A DNA stretch of 64,000 bases, taken from CAVRQM01 sp963838805. Its GTDB lineage: Bacteria > Pseudomonadota > Alphaproteobacteria > Acetobacterales > Acetobacteraceae. The position numbers and the translations under genes are program-made. Each line of letters starts with the position of its first letter. Within the stretch, counting starts at the first letter, position 1. The notes under the pieces are model-generated. The model was not told the origin of the DNA. It saw only the letters and a program-made list of their open reading frames with translations, and did no database searches. Positions 9,645 to 18,771 of the stretch are shown here, piece by piece. The DNA is taken from assembly GCA_963838805.1 (NCBI GenBank), contig CAWISK010000010.1:248001-312000 (forward strand). Direction: 5' to 3'.

Positions 9645-10914
9645 TTACGCGGCCTTGGCGCCGGGGCGTCGCCGATCGGCCTCGGGGTTCATCAACAGAA
9701 ATCCGGCCAGGCCGCCGCACGCCATGACCGCTCCCGCGACGATGAACCCTGTGCGGAATCCCGCGACCGGGTCGGCCCCCAGATCGACCAACGCGCCCAT
9801 GGCGATCGGGGCCAACGGCCCAGCCAACGTTATCAGGGCATTGGTCATGCCGAGCATGGCGCCGCGCTGCCCCACTGGGGTCACCTCGGCGACCATGACG
9901 GGGCCGAGGACGAAGATCACGTTGCCGACCGACAATGCTATGGCCATGCAGGCGATCGGCAGGACCATTGTCGGCATCACCGGAAAGAGCATGGTCAGCA
10001 GCCCCGCCGTCACGACGCAGGCGGACGTGACGCCACCGCGCGCGGCGCGGCTCGAGACGCCTCGACGCTTCAGACGCTGCGATACCATGCAGACCGCCGG
10101 GACAAGAACAATCTGGCACAGCGCGGGCAAGGTCACGATCCAGCCGATGGCTGCCTGCCCGTAGCCGAGGCCCTCGCCGAGATAGGCCGGCAGCCACACC
10201 ACCGCCAGCGTCAGCAGCCAATAGGCGCAGAACCCGATCATCTGGATGCCGATCACCGTGCGGCTCGCCAGGAGCGTCCGATACGGCACGTTGCCCCGAT
10301 TGCGCGCGGCGGCAGACGTGACGGTCGTGCCGAGCGGTCCGTCACGACCGACGATCAGCCAGACGACGCACCAGGCGAGGCCCACGGTACCAAGCATTCC
10401 GAATGCGGTATGCCAGGACCAGCGGATGATCACATACGAGACCGCAGGTGCAGCGACGCCAGTCCCGACAGCGGCCCCGATTGCAATCAGGCCGGTGGGG
10501 ACCGCCCGCCTTTCGTTCGCGAACCATTTGTAGGCGGCGTGGAGTGCCACCGGGTAGGCCGCCCCTTCGCCAAGGCCGAGCAGAACGCGGCTGCCCATCA
10601 GGACCGGCCAGGTCGCGGCCAGGGTCACGGGGCAATTGGCACATCGACCAGACCAGGACCATCGCCGCCAGCAGCGACCGTGTCGATACACGATTTGCCA
10701 GGAATCCGAGTGTCACGGCGCTTAGCGAGAAGAAAGCGAAGAAGCCGGTGCCGATCAGCCCGAACTGAGCATGGCTCAGATGAAGGTCGCGCATGATCGG
10801 GCCTGCCGCCAGCCCGAGCACGGCCTTGTCGGCGAAATTGATCATCATGAACGAGAACAGTAACGCCACGACCAGCCAGGCGCGCGACCGCTCTCCGCGA
10901 TCCCCCGAGATCAC
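9645..10914 (-). pseudogene. MFS transporter (anion:cation symporter type), frame broken by 1 extra base
   Basis: Twelve-helix major facilitator resembling hexuronate/organic-anion carriers. The N-terminal part (GTG 10914) covers the first helices, with INFADKAVLGLA at the end of TM1 and a GFLANRVSTR loop. The frame then fails in a G4 run (10629-10632 on the plus strand, CCCC in the gene). Deleting one C joins CQLP to VTLAATWPVLMGSRVLLGLGE and the remaining helices to the stop at 9645, giving about 422 residues, normal for the family. Either an inactivated transporter or a homopolymer error. It is divergent from the AraC regulator at 11118. Substrate unknown; the ACS family usually moves sugar acids or carboxylates. 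Confidence 0.75.
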
Positions 10915-11117
10915 CGTCCCCCCCTCAAGATGCGACGTCTGAACACGGCGGCGTGGACGTTCCTATCATCGTCCGATATGACAAGGAAAGGACGTCACGG
11001 GTGTCCCGCTATTGCCGGTGCCGAATCCGGCGCGCCTCCACAGGGTCCGATGCATCCGCCGTCCTGCGTTCCCGGGCAGTGCGCGAAGCTTTCCCGGGCG
11101 AGCTGGAGGAGAGCGAC

Positions 11118-12083
11118 ATGCCATCGAGCGTGGTTCGAAGCTTCAGCGATCCGGACGAGTATGCGTCGTCCATACGGGCGACGCGGTACGAGCTGACCGT
11201 AACCGGGCGGGGGCAGTTCGCTGCGGAACTGGTCCGTGTCGATCTGCACGATCTGTGGATGCAGAGATTCTCCAGCAATCTCCCCTGGGTCGCGCACGCG
11301 GCAAACCTCAGCGGCCGTGCCATCCTCGTCTTTCGCACCCAGCCGGGCGCTGACCTGATGCGCGGAGCCGTGGAGATGCTGCCGACCAGCCTCCAGCGGC
11401 TTGCCGACGGGCAGGTCAGCTATCAGCGGGCGTCGGGTCCGGCGTCTTGGGGTGCCATGTCGCTGCCGGCGGACACGATGGCGGCGCTCGGCGCGGTGGC
11501 GGGGTGCAACCTGACCCCGCTGCGCGACGCAGTGACGCTGGCGCCGCCATCGGGCGCGATGGGCAGGCTGCTACGATTGCACGAAGCGGCCGGGCACCTG
11601 GCCCGAAATGCTCCGGAGCTCATCGCCCACCAAGCCGCCGCACATGGATTGGAGCAAGAGCTTCTCCAGGCAATGATCGCCTGCCTCGGACAGACCGGCG
11701 ACCACGAGGACAGATCCACGAGGCGGCGCCATGACCTCGTGATGCGGCGGTTTCGTGCGGCGGTGGAGGCCAGCGGCAACAGCCCGGTCTATCTTTCGGA
11801 GCTGTGCTCGGCGATCGGCGTCTCGGGCCGGACGCTGCGGACCTGCTGCCAGGAACATCTCGGAATGGGCCCGATCCGATATCTGTGGTTGCGGCGAATG
11901 CAGCTCGCGCGGCGTACGCTCACTCTTGCCACGTTGCCGTCCGGAACCGTGACCGACATCGCCACCGCGCACGGATTCTGGGAGCTCGGCCGCTTTGCCG
12001 TGGCGTACCGCCAGCTCTATGGCGAATCACCGTCCGCGACACTCGCCCGCGCGCCTGATGCCGGGCGGTCTCGATCTATTTGA
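11118..12083 (+). CDS. AraC-family transcriptional regulator (copy 1)
   Basis: 321 residues. The C-terminal ~100 residues hold the two helix-turn-helix motifs of AraC proteins (first around LSELCSAIGVSGRTLRTCC, second around VTDIATAHGFWELGRFAVAY, ending YGESPSATL). The N-terminal ~200 residues are a sensor domain without a recognisable cupin. ATG 11118 was chosen because GGAGGAGAG lies just before it and because upstream codons read as Arg-rich nonsense. It is related along its length to the regulator at 12205. It is divergent from the MFS carrier and precedes the sulfatase, either of which could be a target. Confidence 0.85.
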   Translation: MPSSVVRSFSDPDEYASSIRATRYELTVTGRGQFAAELVRVDLHDLWMQRFSSNLPWVAHAANLSGRAILVFRTQPGADLMRGAVEMLPTSLQRLADGQVSYQRASGPASWGAMSLPADTMAALGAVAGCNLTPLRDAVTLAPPSGAMGRLLRLHEAAGHLARNAPELIAHQAAAHGLEQELLQAMIACLGQTGDHEDRSTRRRHDLVMRRFRAAVEASGNSPVYLSELCSAIGVSGRTLRTCCQEHLGMGPIRYLWLRRMQLARRTLTLATLPSGTVTDIATAHGFWELGRFAVAYRQLYGESPSATLARAPDAGRSRSI

Positions 12084-12090
12084 CCGCCCG
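12062..12090 (+). terminator. hairpin overlapping the stop of AraC copy 1
   Basis: CGGGCGGTC (12062-12070) pairs perfectly with GACCGCCCG (12082-12090) across an 11-base loop, and the stop codon TGA lies inside it. No T-run follows, so it is a probable but not canonical end of the regulator transcript. Confidence 0.45.
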
Positions 12091-12097
12091 CCCTGAC

Positions 12098-12116
12098 ATT
12101 TCCGTATCTGCATAGC
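12098..12116 (-). promoter_or_regulatory. 19-bp motif copy b (putative AraC-type site)
   Basis: Minus-strand GCTATGCAGATACGGAAAT. It sits between the two AraC-type genes, about 90 bases before the second one, a fitting place for auto- or cross-regulation. Confidence 0.5.
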
Positions 12117-12204
12117 CAGAGCATCCCGCCTTCGCGAAGGTTCTCGGTCTAGCCATCTGCAGGGTGCCGGTACCCGCGAGGGCCCGCTTCGAAAGGCATG
12201 GACC

Positions 12205-13167
12205 ATGCCGGAAGGGACCACGGGTCGGTTCACCGACGCCGCGGACTACCAGACGAGCCTGCCAGATCTGGCGGTCAATCTCGTCGTTACTCAGCCGGGC
12301 ATGTTCGGGGCGCAACTGATCTCGGTCAAGTTGCCGAACATCCATTTGCTGCGTGCCGAGGAAACGCTGGCCCGCGTCGCTTACATGGTGCTGCCGACGG
12401 CGCTGGCGTTCGTCTCCTTTGCCACGAGGCCGGGTCCGGCGCTGTTCTGGGACGGTCTTGAACTGCCGCCTGGCCACATGGTGTTTCACAGCCCCGGTGA
12501 GCGGCTGCACCAGCGGAGCACGGGTGCCAGTCACTGGGGATTCCTGGCCATCAAACCGTCATTCTTCGCTCGTTACGGCAGCGCCCTTGCCGGCCATTGT
12601 CTGGAGCCGCCGCCGACCGCCTCGATCGTGCGGCCGCGATCCGCTGACCTGACGCGATTGCTGCGGCTGCACGCCCGGGTCGCCCATCTCGTCGAGAAAA
12701 GGCCAGTCACGATCGGCCATCCGGAGGTCGGTCGAGCCGTGGAACACGAATTGCTGGATGCGCTGGTCGCCTGCGTGATCGGCGGGGAGGCACGTATGCC
12801 ATCACGCACCGCGCGACGCCATGCAGCGATCATGGTCCGGTTCGAGGCCGCGCTGACGGAGTATTCCGACCTGCCCCTGACCATGGCTGACCTCTGCGCA
12901 TCAGTCGGGATAACCGAGCGAACCCTGCGGGCGTGCTGCGTCGAAATGCTTGGGATCGGTCCAGGTGTCTATATGCGCCTTCGCAGACTGCACCGTGTTC
13001 GTGCCGTCATAATCCGTGCCGAATTGGGGACGGTCGCGATCCGGGACATCGCCAGGCGCTTCGGCTTCCATGACATGGGCCGATTTGCCGCCGCCTACCG
13101 AACAGCCTTCGGCGAGACTCCGTCGGCCACAATGCGCCGCGCCGGAAATCTGCCTACGCGATTTTGA
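12205..13167 (+). CDS. AraC-family transcriptional regulator (copy 2)
   Basis: 320 residues, same architecture as the protein at 11118: an N-terminal sensor domain followed by a C-terminal double helix-turn-helix (MADLCASVGITERTLRACC, then IRDIARRFGFHDMGRFAAAY, ending FGETPSATM). The two genes are tandem in the same orientation and share motif spacing, so they are likely an old duplication. Copies of the 19-bp motif flank this gene on both sides. It is the nearest regulator upstream of the first sulfatase. Confidence 0.87.
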   Translation: MPEGTTGRFTDAADYQTSLPDLAVNLVVTQPGMFGAQLISVKLPNIHLLRAEETLARVAYMVLPTALAFVSFATRPGPALFWDGLELPPGHMVFHSPGERLHQRSTGASHWGFLAIKPSFFARYGSALAGHCLEPPPTASIVRPRSADLTRLLRLHARVAHLVEKRPVTIGHPEVGRAVEHELLDALVACVIGGEARMPSRTARRHAAIMVRFEAALTEYSDLPLTMADLCASVGITERTLRACCVEMLGIGPGVYMRLRRLHRVRAVIIRAELGTVAIRDIARRFGFHDMGRFAAAYRTAFGETPSATMRRAGNLPTRF

Positions 13168-13168
13168 A

Positions 13169-13187
13169 TTTGCCGAATCCGCATAGC
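13169..13187 (-). promoter_or_regulatory. 19-bp motif copy c (putative AraC-type site)
   Basis: Minus-strand GCTATGCGGATTCGGCAAA, starting 2 bases after the AraC copy 2 stop and about 180 bases before the sulfatase start. It is the copy closest to the consensus. Confidence 0.5.
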
Positions 13188-13368
13188 AAAGCCGCGACGA
13201 GTACCGGACCATCAATAATCGGGGACAGAGCTGACGGATCACCTGACGCTTGCCGGACTGCCAGCTCAGCCCGACGGAGGGCGGCCAGGTCAGCTTGGGC
13301 CGCGGATACCAAACATTGGGTCACATCGATGCAAGCGCCAGCATCTCTTGTTTGAAGGAGGGGAACTG

Positions 13369-15066
13369 ATGAAGCAACCGAAAGCGCCCGCACGAGGGGC
13401 TGCGGGAAGTCCTTGCAGGACATTCCAGTCACGGCTACTTGGCGCAACCGCTGCTTTTGCCATTCTTGCGGGCATCGCAGCGACGGCGCCACACGCGCAA
13501 GCCCAGGATGTCGCGCAAAAGCCCAACATCGTCGTCATCATGGGTGACGATATCGGCTGGTTCAACGTCGGCGCCTACAACCAGGGCATCATGTATTCGA
13601 CCACGCCGAATCTCGATAAACTGGCGAGCGAAGGCATGCGCTTCACCGACTACTACGCCGAGCCGAGTTGCACCGCTGGACGCGCCAATTTCATCACCGG
13701 CGAACTGCCGATCCGCACCGGCCTCACCACCGTAGGCCAGGCCGGCGCCACGGTCGGCATGCCCGACGAGGCCCCGACGATCGCGACCGCGCTGAAGGCA
13801 ATGGGCTACGAGACGGGCCAGTTCGGCAAGAACCATCTCGGCGACCTGAACCGCTACCTGCCGACCGTGCATGGGTTCGATGAGTACTGGGGCTACCTGT
13901 ATCACCTGGATGCGATGGAGGATCCGTTCTGGCACTCCTACCCGCCTGGGCTGAAGGACGCCGTCGGGCCGCGCAACCTGGTCCACAGCTTCGCCACCAC
14001 GACCGACGATCCGACGGTGGAGCCTCGTTGGGGCAAGGTCGGCAAGCAGAGGATCGTCGATGACGGGCCGCTGCCGCCGCACCCGATGCCCGGCATCAAA
14101 TACAACATGGAGACGGCCGACGAAGCCATCCTCGATCACACAGTCAAGTTCATCGACAAGGCCGAAAAGGACGGCAAGCCCTTCTTCGTCTGGATGAATC
14201 CGACCCGCGCGCACGTGATCTCGCATCTGTCGCAGAAATACGCCGACAAGTTGACCGGCGAGAACGGCTGGTATCTGGAAGAAGGCGTGATGTCCCAGCT
14301 CGATGACGTGGTCGGCGGGCTGCTGGACAAGCTGAAAGCCGATGGGCTCGACAAGAACACGATCGTCGTGTTCACGACCGACAACGGCGCCGAGAACTTC
14401 ACCTGGCCAGATGGCGGCAACACGCCGTTCGCCGCCGGCAAGGGGACGGTCATGGAGGGCGGCATGCGTGTGCCGATGATCGCCCGCTGGCCCGGCCACA
14501 TACCGGCCGGGACGGTGCAGAACGGCATCATGTCGGGCCTGGACTTCTTCCCGACCCTGGTCGCGGCGGCCGGTGATCCGGACATCAGGGGCGAGCTGCT
14601 GCAGGGCAAGCCGCTCGGCGACAGGACGTACAAGGTCCATCTGGACGGCTACGACCAGACGAACATGCTAACCGGCAAGGGGCCGTCCAACCGCCACGAG
14701 GTCTTCTATTTCGCCGAGGGCACGCTGGGCGCGGTCCGTCTCGACGACTACAAGTTCCGGCTGATCGATCAGCCGGGTGGATGGCTCGACGGAACCGTCA
14801 AGCTCGATTGGCCAATTCTCACCAATCTCCGCCTCGATCCGTTCGAGCGGATGGGCTTCGCGAAGGGCAACATCGGCTCCTTCGAATATGTGGATTTCTT
14901 CATCCACGAGTTCTGGCGCTTCGTGTTCCTGCAGCAGGAGGTTGCCAAATACGCCGAGACGTTCGTCGCCTTCCCGCCGATGCAGCGAGGCGCAAGCTTC
15001 AACCTCGACGCGGTCAAGGCGCAGATCCAGGAGCAGATCCGGCAAATGAAAGGCAAGATGGAGTAG
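13369..15066 (+). CDS. secreted arylsulfatase-type sulfatase
   Basis: 565-residue sulfatase with a signal peptide (core about residues 23-40, cleavage near AQA/Q). Metal ligands sit in MGDDIGW (about 58-64) and TTDNGAENF. The formylglycine motif is C101-T-A-G-R, so residue 101 should be converted to formylglycine by a maturase not present here. GKNHLGD supplies the active-site Lys/His. It would hydrolyse sulfate esters in the periplasm; substrate unknown. ATG 13369 follows a strong GAAGGAGG site. It is a paralogue of the sulfatase at 16364-17869, which lacks a signal peptide. Two AraC-type genes lie directly upstream. Confidence 0.88.
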   Translation: MKQPKAPARGAAGSPCRTFQSRLLGATAAFAILAGIAATAPHAQAQDVAQKPNIVVIMGDDIGWFNVGAYNQGIMYSTTPNLDKLASEGMRFTDYYAEPSCTAGRANFITGELPIRTGLTTVGQAGATVGMPDEAPTIATALKAMGYETGQFGKNHLGDLNRYLPTVHGFDEYWGYLYHLDAMEDPFWHSYPPGLKDAVGPRNLVHSFATTTDDPTVEPRWGKVGKQRIVDDGPLPPHPMPGIKYNMETADEAILDHTVKFIDKAEKDGKPFFVWMNPTRAHVISHLSQKYADKLTGENGWYLEEGVMSQLDDVVGGLLDKLKADGLDKNTIVVFTTDNGAENFTWPDGGNTPFAAGKGTVMEGGMRVPMIARWPGHIPAGTVQNGIMSGLDFFPTLVAAAGDPDIRGELLQGKPLGDRTYKVHLDGYDQTNMLTGKGPSNRHEVFYFAEGTLGAVRLDDYKFRLIDQPGGWLDGTVKLDWPILTNLRLDPFERMGFAKGNIGSFEYVDFFIHEFWRFVFLQQEVAKYAETFVAFPPMQRGASFNLDAVKAQIQEQIRQMKGKME

Positions 15067-15112
15067 CCGGGCCGCAACCGGGACTTCGACGGGGGGCGGC
15101 TGAGCGCAGGGT

Positions 15113-15137
15113 CGTGGGGGCGGTCGCCGCCCCCACG
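15113..15137 (+). terminator. strong hairpin after the sulfatase gene
   Basis: An 11-bp perfect stem (15113-15123 with 15127-15137) with a 3-base loop, 46 bases after the sulfatase stop. It lacks a clear T-run but is the strongest stem in this region and probably ends the sulfatase transcript. Confidence 0.55.
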
Positions 15138-15283
15138 GCCAGCGTGCTATTGAAGTGGGACGGGACGGTGCAGTCGGGCTTCTCTTCGGCTTGACTGCGA
15201 AGGGCGAGATCACCGGCATCGCCATCACGCGCTTGGCGGGCGGCCGACGGGACAAGGGAGGCGCACGGCGTGCGTTGATCAAC

Positions 15284-15580
15284 ATGACGGTGCAGGAGCT
15301 CCAGAGACACTCCAAGGCGAGCGCCCTCCCCGCAGGCGACCGATCACGGACATCTTCGGCGGACCGGAGGGCCGCGGGGAAGGCCCGGCGCGACAAGGTG
15401 CCGAGCCTGGATCACGCCCCGTGGCGGCCTGCGCCGCACCGCCACGACCCGATCAAGATCCTGCACGCCGCCGACGCGGCCCGGCTGCCGGATCTGGTGC
15501 CGCTTCGCTACGGCCGGATGCCGGTTTCGCCGTTCACCTTCTACCGTGCCGGCATCATCGACGTGCAACTGGAACGGTGA
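15284..15580 (+). pseudogene. DUF2252 gene remnant (N-terminal ~100 residues only)
   Basis: The 98-residue reading frame has the N-terminal signature of DUF2252 proteins (GKARRDKVP..DHAPW, then HRHDPIKIL, then LPDLVPLRYGRMPVSPFTFYR). Just after FYR, where the family continues with GAAA.MA.DLA and several hundred more residues, the frame changes to AGIIDVQLER and stops. No other frame downstream resembles the missing part; the next gene begins 5 bases later. It is therefore a truncated remnant left by a deletion that brought the membrane-protein gene next to it. Confidence 0.7.
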
Positions 15581-15585
15581 CAGCC

Positions 15586-16314
15586 ATGCCGCACGCGACG
15601 CGCACCTGGCAGGCTGATGCGACGAAGATGGCTGGGCGTCTGGCGATGCCTCGATCCCGTGCCCTGGCGTTTTTCGTCAAGGAGTTCAGGGAAATCCTGC
15701 CGCCGACCCTGTTCTTCGCGGTCGGCTTCGTTCTCATCCAATTGACCACTCAGCTTATTCTCGACGATTATCTGGTCCACTTCGCCAGTTTCATGATCGC
15801 GGTTGGTGCCGCGCTGGTGGTGGGAAAGGCGGTGCTGCTCGCGGATTTGTTGCCATTCCTCGGCCGCTTCGATACTGCTCCGCTGATCTGGCCCGTGGTC
15901 TACAAGTCCGCGATCTATTTCGCCGTCGTCTTTGTGGTGCGCGTCCTTGAGAAGATCATCGAGTACGTAGTTCACGGCGGCACGATCGCCGGCATGGCGG
16001 CCTATGTGACCACGCATTTCACCTGGCACCGATTCCTCGCCATCCAGATCTGGATCCTGGTCCTGTTCCTGATCTACGCGCTATTCCATGAGCTGAACGC
16101 GCTGTTCGGGGATGGCGAGCTTTACAGGATCTTGTTCACCTGGCGGTCGACGGATCTGAAGCTGACGCGGCGCCAGCGCATCCGCATCCTGACCAAGCTC
16201 AGCCGTCTCACCGCCGCGCATACGCCGAACGAGCTGCACGACCCGGCAACGCCCGCGCATGCGGAGATGCTCACGCTGCTCCGCCAGCTGGCGCTGCCGG
16301 AGGCGGGTAGCTGA
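15586..16314 (+). CDS. conserved integral membrane protein, unknown function
   Basis: 242 residues from ATG 15586. About four hydrophobic segments are visible (around residues 37-57, 62-85, 100-125 and 145-172), between a basic N-terminus and a cytoplasmic C-terminal region rich in Arg, Leu and His. No known family is recognised. It lies 5 bases after the DUF2252 remnant and is convergent with the second sulfatase gene. Confidence 0.75.
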   Translation: MPHATRTWQADATKMAGRLAMPRSRALAFFVKEFREILPPTLFFAVGFVLIQLTTQLILDDYLVHFASFMIAVGAALVVGKAVLLADLLPFLGRFDTAPLIWPVVYKSAIYFAVVFVVRVLEKIIEYVVHGGTIAGMAAYVTTHFTWHRFLAIQIWILVLFLIYALFHELNALFGDGELYRILFTWRSTDLKLTRRQRIRILTKLSRLTAAHTPNELHDPATPAHAEMLTLLRQLALPEAGS

Positions 16315-16321
16315 CCCCCTC

Positions 16322-16345
16322 GCCCTCCGCTTGCAGGAGGAGGGC
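16322..16345. terminator. hairpin between convergent genes
   Basis: GCCCTCC (16322-16328) pairs with GGAGGGC (16339-16345) over a 10-base loop. It lies between the convergent ends of the membrane-protein gene and the second sulfatase gene, so it could serve both strands. No T-run is visible. Confidence 0.4.
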
Positions 16346-16363
16346 CGCGCCATGCTCCCTCCG

Positions 16364-17869
16364 TCAGTGGCTCCCGCCGCCGTGCTGCGACAGCTTCTCC
16401 ATCACCTGATCGATTGAGAAACTCGCAGCCTTCTGGCGCGGCGGATACTCGATGAACGTGCCCAGGAACTCGCCAACGATCCGCTGTGCCGGCACGAACA
16501 GGTAGACGTGGTCGATCATCCAGTCGTAGTAGGTGTTCGAGGTGATGTCCGCGCGCTCGTAAGGGTCGGTGCGGAGGTTGAAGAGTTTCGGCACCCGAAG
16601 CTGCACCAGCGGCTCCGCCCAGATACGCAACGTGCCGGCGATTTGTTGCTCTAGGAACACGAGCTTCCAGTTATCGTAACGGAGCGCCATCAGGTCGCCA
16701 TCGTCGGAAAAGTAGAAATACTCGACGCGCGGCGGCTTCTCCGCCTCACCCTTGAAATAGGGCATGAAGTTGTAGCCGTCGAGATGCACCTTGAACGTCC
16801 TGCTCCCGACCTGGTGCCCCTTCAGCAGCTTCTCCTTGATGTCCGGCTCCCCGGCGGCCGCCAGCAACGTCGGCAGCCAGTCTAGGTTCGAGACGATCTC
16901 GTTGCACTCGCTGCCGGGCTTGATGACCCCCGGCCAGCGGACCAGCCATGGCACGCGGAAGGCGCCTTCCCAGTTGGAGTCCTTCTCGTTTCGGAACGGC
17001 GTCATGCCGGCGTCGGGCCACGAATTCATGTGCGGTCCGTTGTCGGTTCCGTAGAGCACGATCGTATCGTCGGCAATCCCCAGCTCGTCGAGGTGGTCGA
17101 GCAATTCGCCGACCCATTTGTCATGGTCGATCATCGCGTCGTGGTATTCGGATTGCCAGCGACCGGATTGGCCGAAACTCTCGGGCTTCGGATGTGTGCG
17201 GAGGTGCATCTTCGATGAGTTCGTCCACACGAAGAACGGTTTCTCCGCGCTGACCTGGCGGGCGATGAAGTCTTTCGTCTTGGCGGCGATCTCGTCGTCG
17301 ATCGTCTCCATCCGCTTGGAGGTCAGTTGCCCGGTATCGTCGATCGTCTGGCTGCCGTCCGAGTTGGCCTTGCAGGAGAGCACTCCGCGCGGGCCAAACT
17401 GCTTACGGAAGTTCGGATAGTCCTGCTCGCTTGGATAGTCGCGCTGTTCCGGCTCCTCGCAGGCGTTCAGGTGGTAGAGGAAGCCAAAGAACTCGTCGAA
17501 GCCGTGCCTCGTCGGCAGGAACTCGTCCTTGTCGCCGAAGTGGTTTTTGCCGAACTGGCCGGTGGCGTAGCCGAGCGGCCTCAGCAACTCGGCGATAGTG
17601 GGATCCTCCGGCCGCAGACCCAGATCCGCGCCCGGAAGGCCCACTTTGCTCAGGCCGGTGCGAAATACGCTCTGTCCGGTGATGAACGCCGAGCGGCCGG
17701 CGGTGCAGCTCTGCTCGCCGTAGCTGTCGGTGAAGATCATCCCCATTTTCGCGAGCCGATCGATATTCGGGGTCCGATAGCCCATCAGGCCGCGACTGTA
17801 AGCGCTGATGTTGGTCTGTCCTATGTCGTCGCCCCAGATCACCAGGATGTTCGGCTTCCGGTCCGCCAC
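16364..17869 (-). CDS. arylsulfatase-type sulfatase without signal peptide
   Basis: 501-residue sulfatase beginning directly with the catalytic domain: PNILVIWGDDIGQ metal-binding start, formylglycine motif C55-T-A-G-R, GKNHFGD, and YGTDNGPHMNSWPDAG. It shares the same subfamily features as the sulfatase at 13369 (PTLLAAAGEPDI, RTFKVHLDGY), so the two are paralogues. No export signal is seen, so it would act in the cytoplasm unless a start was missed; upstream DNA gives no hydrophobic segment in frame. Substrate unknown. Confidence 0.87.
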   Translation of the reverse strand: MADRKPNILVIWGDDIGQTNISAYSRGLMGYRTPNIDRLAKMGMIFTDSYGEQSCTAGRSAFITGQSVFRTGLSKVGLPGADLGLRPEDPTIAELLRPLGYATGQFGKNHFGDKDEFLPTRHGFDEFFGFLYHLNACEEPEQRDYPSEQDYPNFRKQFGPRGVLSCKANSDGSQTIDDTGQLTSKRMETIDDEIAAKTKDFIARQVSAEKPFFVWTNSSKMHLRTHPKPESFGQSGRWQSEYHDAMIDHDKWVGELLDHLDELGIADDTIVLYGTDNGPHMNSWPDAGMTPFRNEKDSNWEGAFRVPWLVRWPGVIKPGSECNEIVSNLDWLPTLLAAAGEPDIKEKLLKGHQVGSRTFKVHLDGYNFMPYFKGEAEKPPRVEYFYFSDDGDLMALRYDNWKLVFLEQQIAGTLRIWAEPLVQLRVPKLFNLRTDPYERADITSNTYYDWMIDHVYLFVPAQRIVGEFLGTFIEYPPRQKAASFSIDQVMEKLSQHGGGSH

Positions 17870-18024
17870 CGCCCGCCCCCTTTTTGTATCGCCATTGCGC
17901 GGAGCGAGGCCCGCGCAGGCGCGTGCTTATCCGCACTCCTTCTGCCACATACCTCGGCGGAGCGAAAGGAATAGAACGGAGCCCCTGCGATTTTCACGAC
18001 AGGACGTCGCCGCGACCCCGGCCG

Positions 18025-18414
18025 TTACAGTAGAATGGCGATAAAGCCGAACGCGCCGATCAGCAGCAGGACAGTCGCGACAGCGAGGGCGACAGGCCGC
18101 ATGGCGCTGTACGCAAAATCCGGCTGCGCGAGCCAATTCAGGATCCGGATGTGCTGGACCACCGCAGCGAGCAGACCGACTATGCCCAACACAATGAAGC
18201 TCTCCCCGAAGATCAGGGTGCTGCGGATCGGATCAAGGGAATTATGTACACCGGACGATTCCAGATAGGCGTGCAGCTTGCCGATGCCGAACCCAAATCC
18301 TATCAGTGAAAGCGCGGTGCGGATCCAGGCCATGAGGGTACGGTCCGCGGCCGCGCGATTTCGCTCCTTGGCCAGTTCCGTAGCCACATTGGTCGCGGCG
18401 GCCCGTTCGCTCAT
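18025..18414 (-). CDS. DUF202 (YidH-type) membrane protein
   Basis: 129 residues from ATG 18414 (a longer start at 18450 is possible). The DUF202 hallmark NVATELAKERNRAAADRTLMAW with the following IRTALSLIGFGFGIG helix is present, then two more hydrophobic segments (about 60-85 and 105-127). These are small inner-membrane proteins of unknown function. It follows the second sulfatase gene region in the same orientation. Confidence 0.8.
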   Translation of the reverse strand: MSERAAATNVATELAKERNRAAADRTLMAWIRTALSLIGFGFGIGKLHAYLESSGVHNSLDPIRSTLIFGESFIVLGIVGLLAAVVQHIRILNWLAQPDFAYSAMRPVALAVATVLLLIGAFGFIAILL

Positions 18415-18503
18415 GGTGGGTGCGGACCCCTGCCGAGCCTCGCGATCCATCGCCCGCGGCGGGATCCTGATCCGCCTCGATGCCTTTGCGGATTGGAGTT
18501 CAT

Positions 18504-18704
18504 TCAGGCAGCTACACCATCGGACCCATCACGCTTCGTAGGAGCGCCGGAAGCCTCTATCTGCGCGATGCCGGCCGAAGGGAGACCGCTGTAACGCTCA
18601 CGCGATCTGATACGCGCTTCCACGAGGATGTAGATTAAAATCCATGCGCAGACCAGAACGACGGCGACTGGAACCCAGAACCAAATGGCGCGAAGGAATC
18701 TCAT
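18504..18704 (-). CDS. small single-span membrane protein
   Basis: 66 residues starting MRFLRAIWFWVP. One strong transmembrane helix (about residues 7-28) is followed by a polar tail. It lies 89 bases upstream of the DUF202 gene on the same strand and may be co-transcribed. No family recognised; support comes from the clean hydrophobic profile and position, so this is moderately sure. Confidence 0.5.
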   Translation of the reverse strand: MRFLRAIWFWVPVAVVLVCAWILIYILVEARIRSRERYSGLPSAGIAQIEASGAPTKRDGSDGVAA

Positions 18705-18771
18705 GTCGCCTGCCCAAGTACCAGGGACAGCGCCGTTCCCCAAGCAAGCCAAACCGCAGAGAGGCGGCGGG

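Noticed and set aside
11018..11032. GGATTCGGCA half-match (minus strand) upstream of AraC copy 1
   Set aside because: Lacks the CTATGC half; could be chance in GC-rich DNA.
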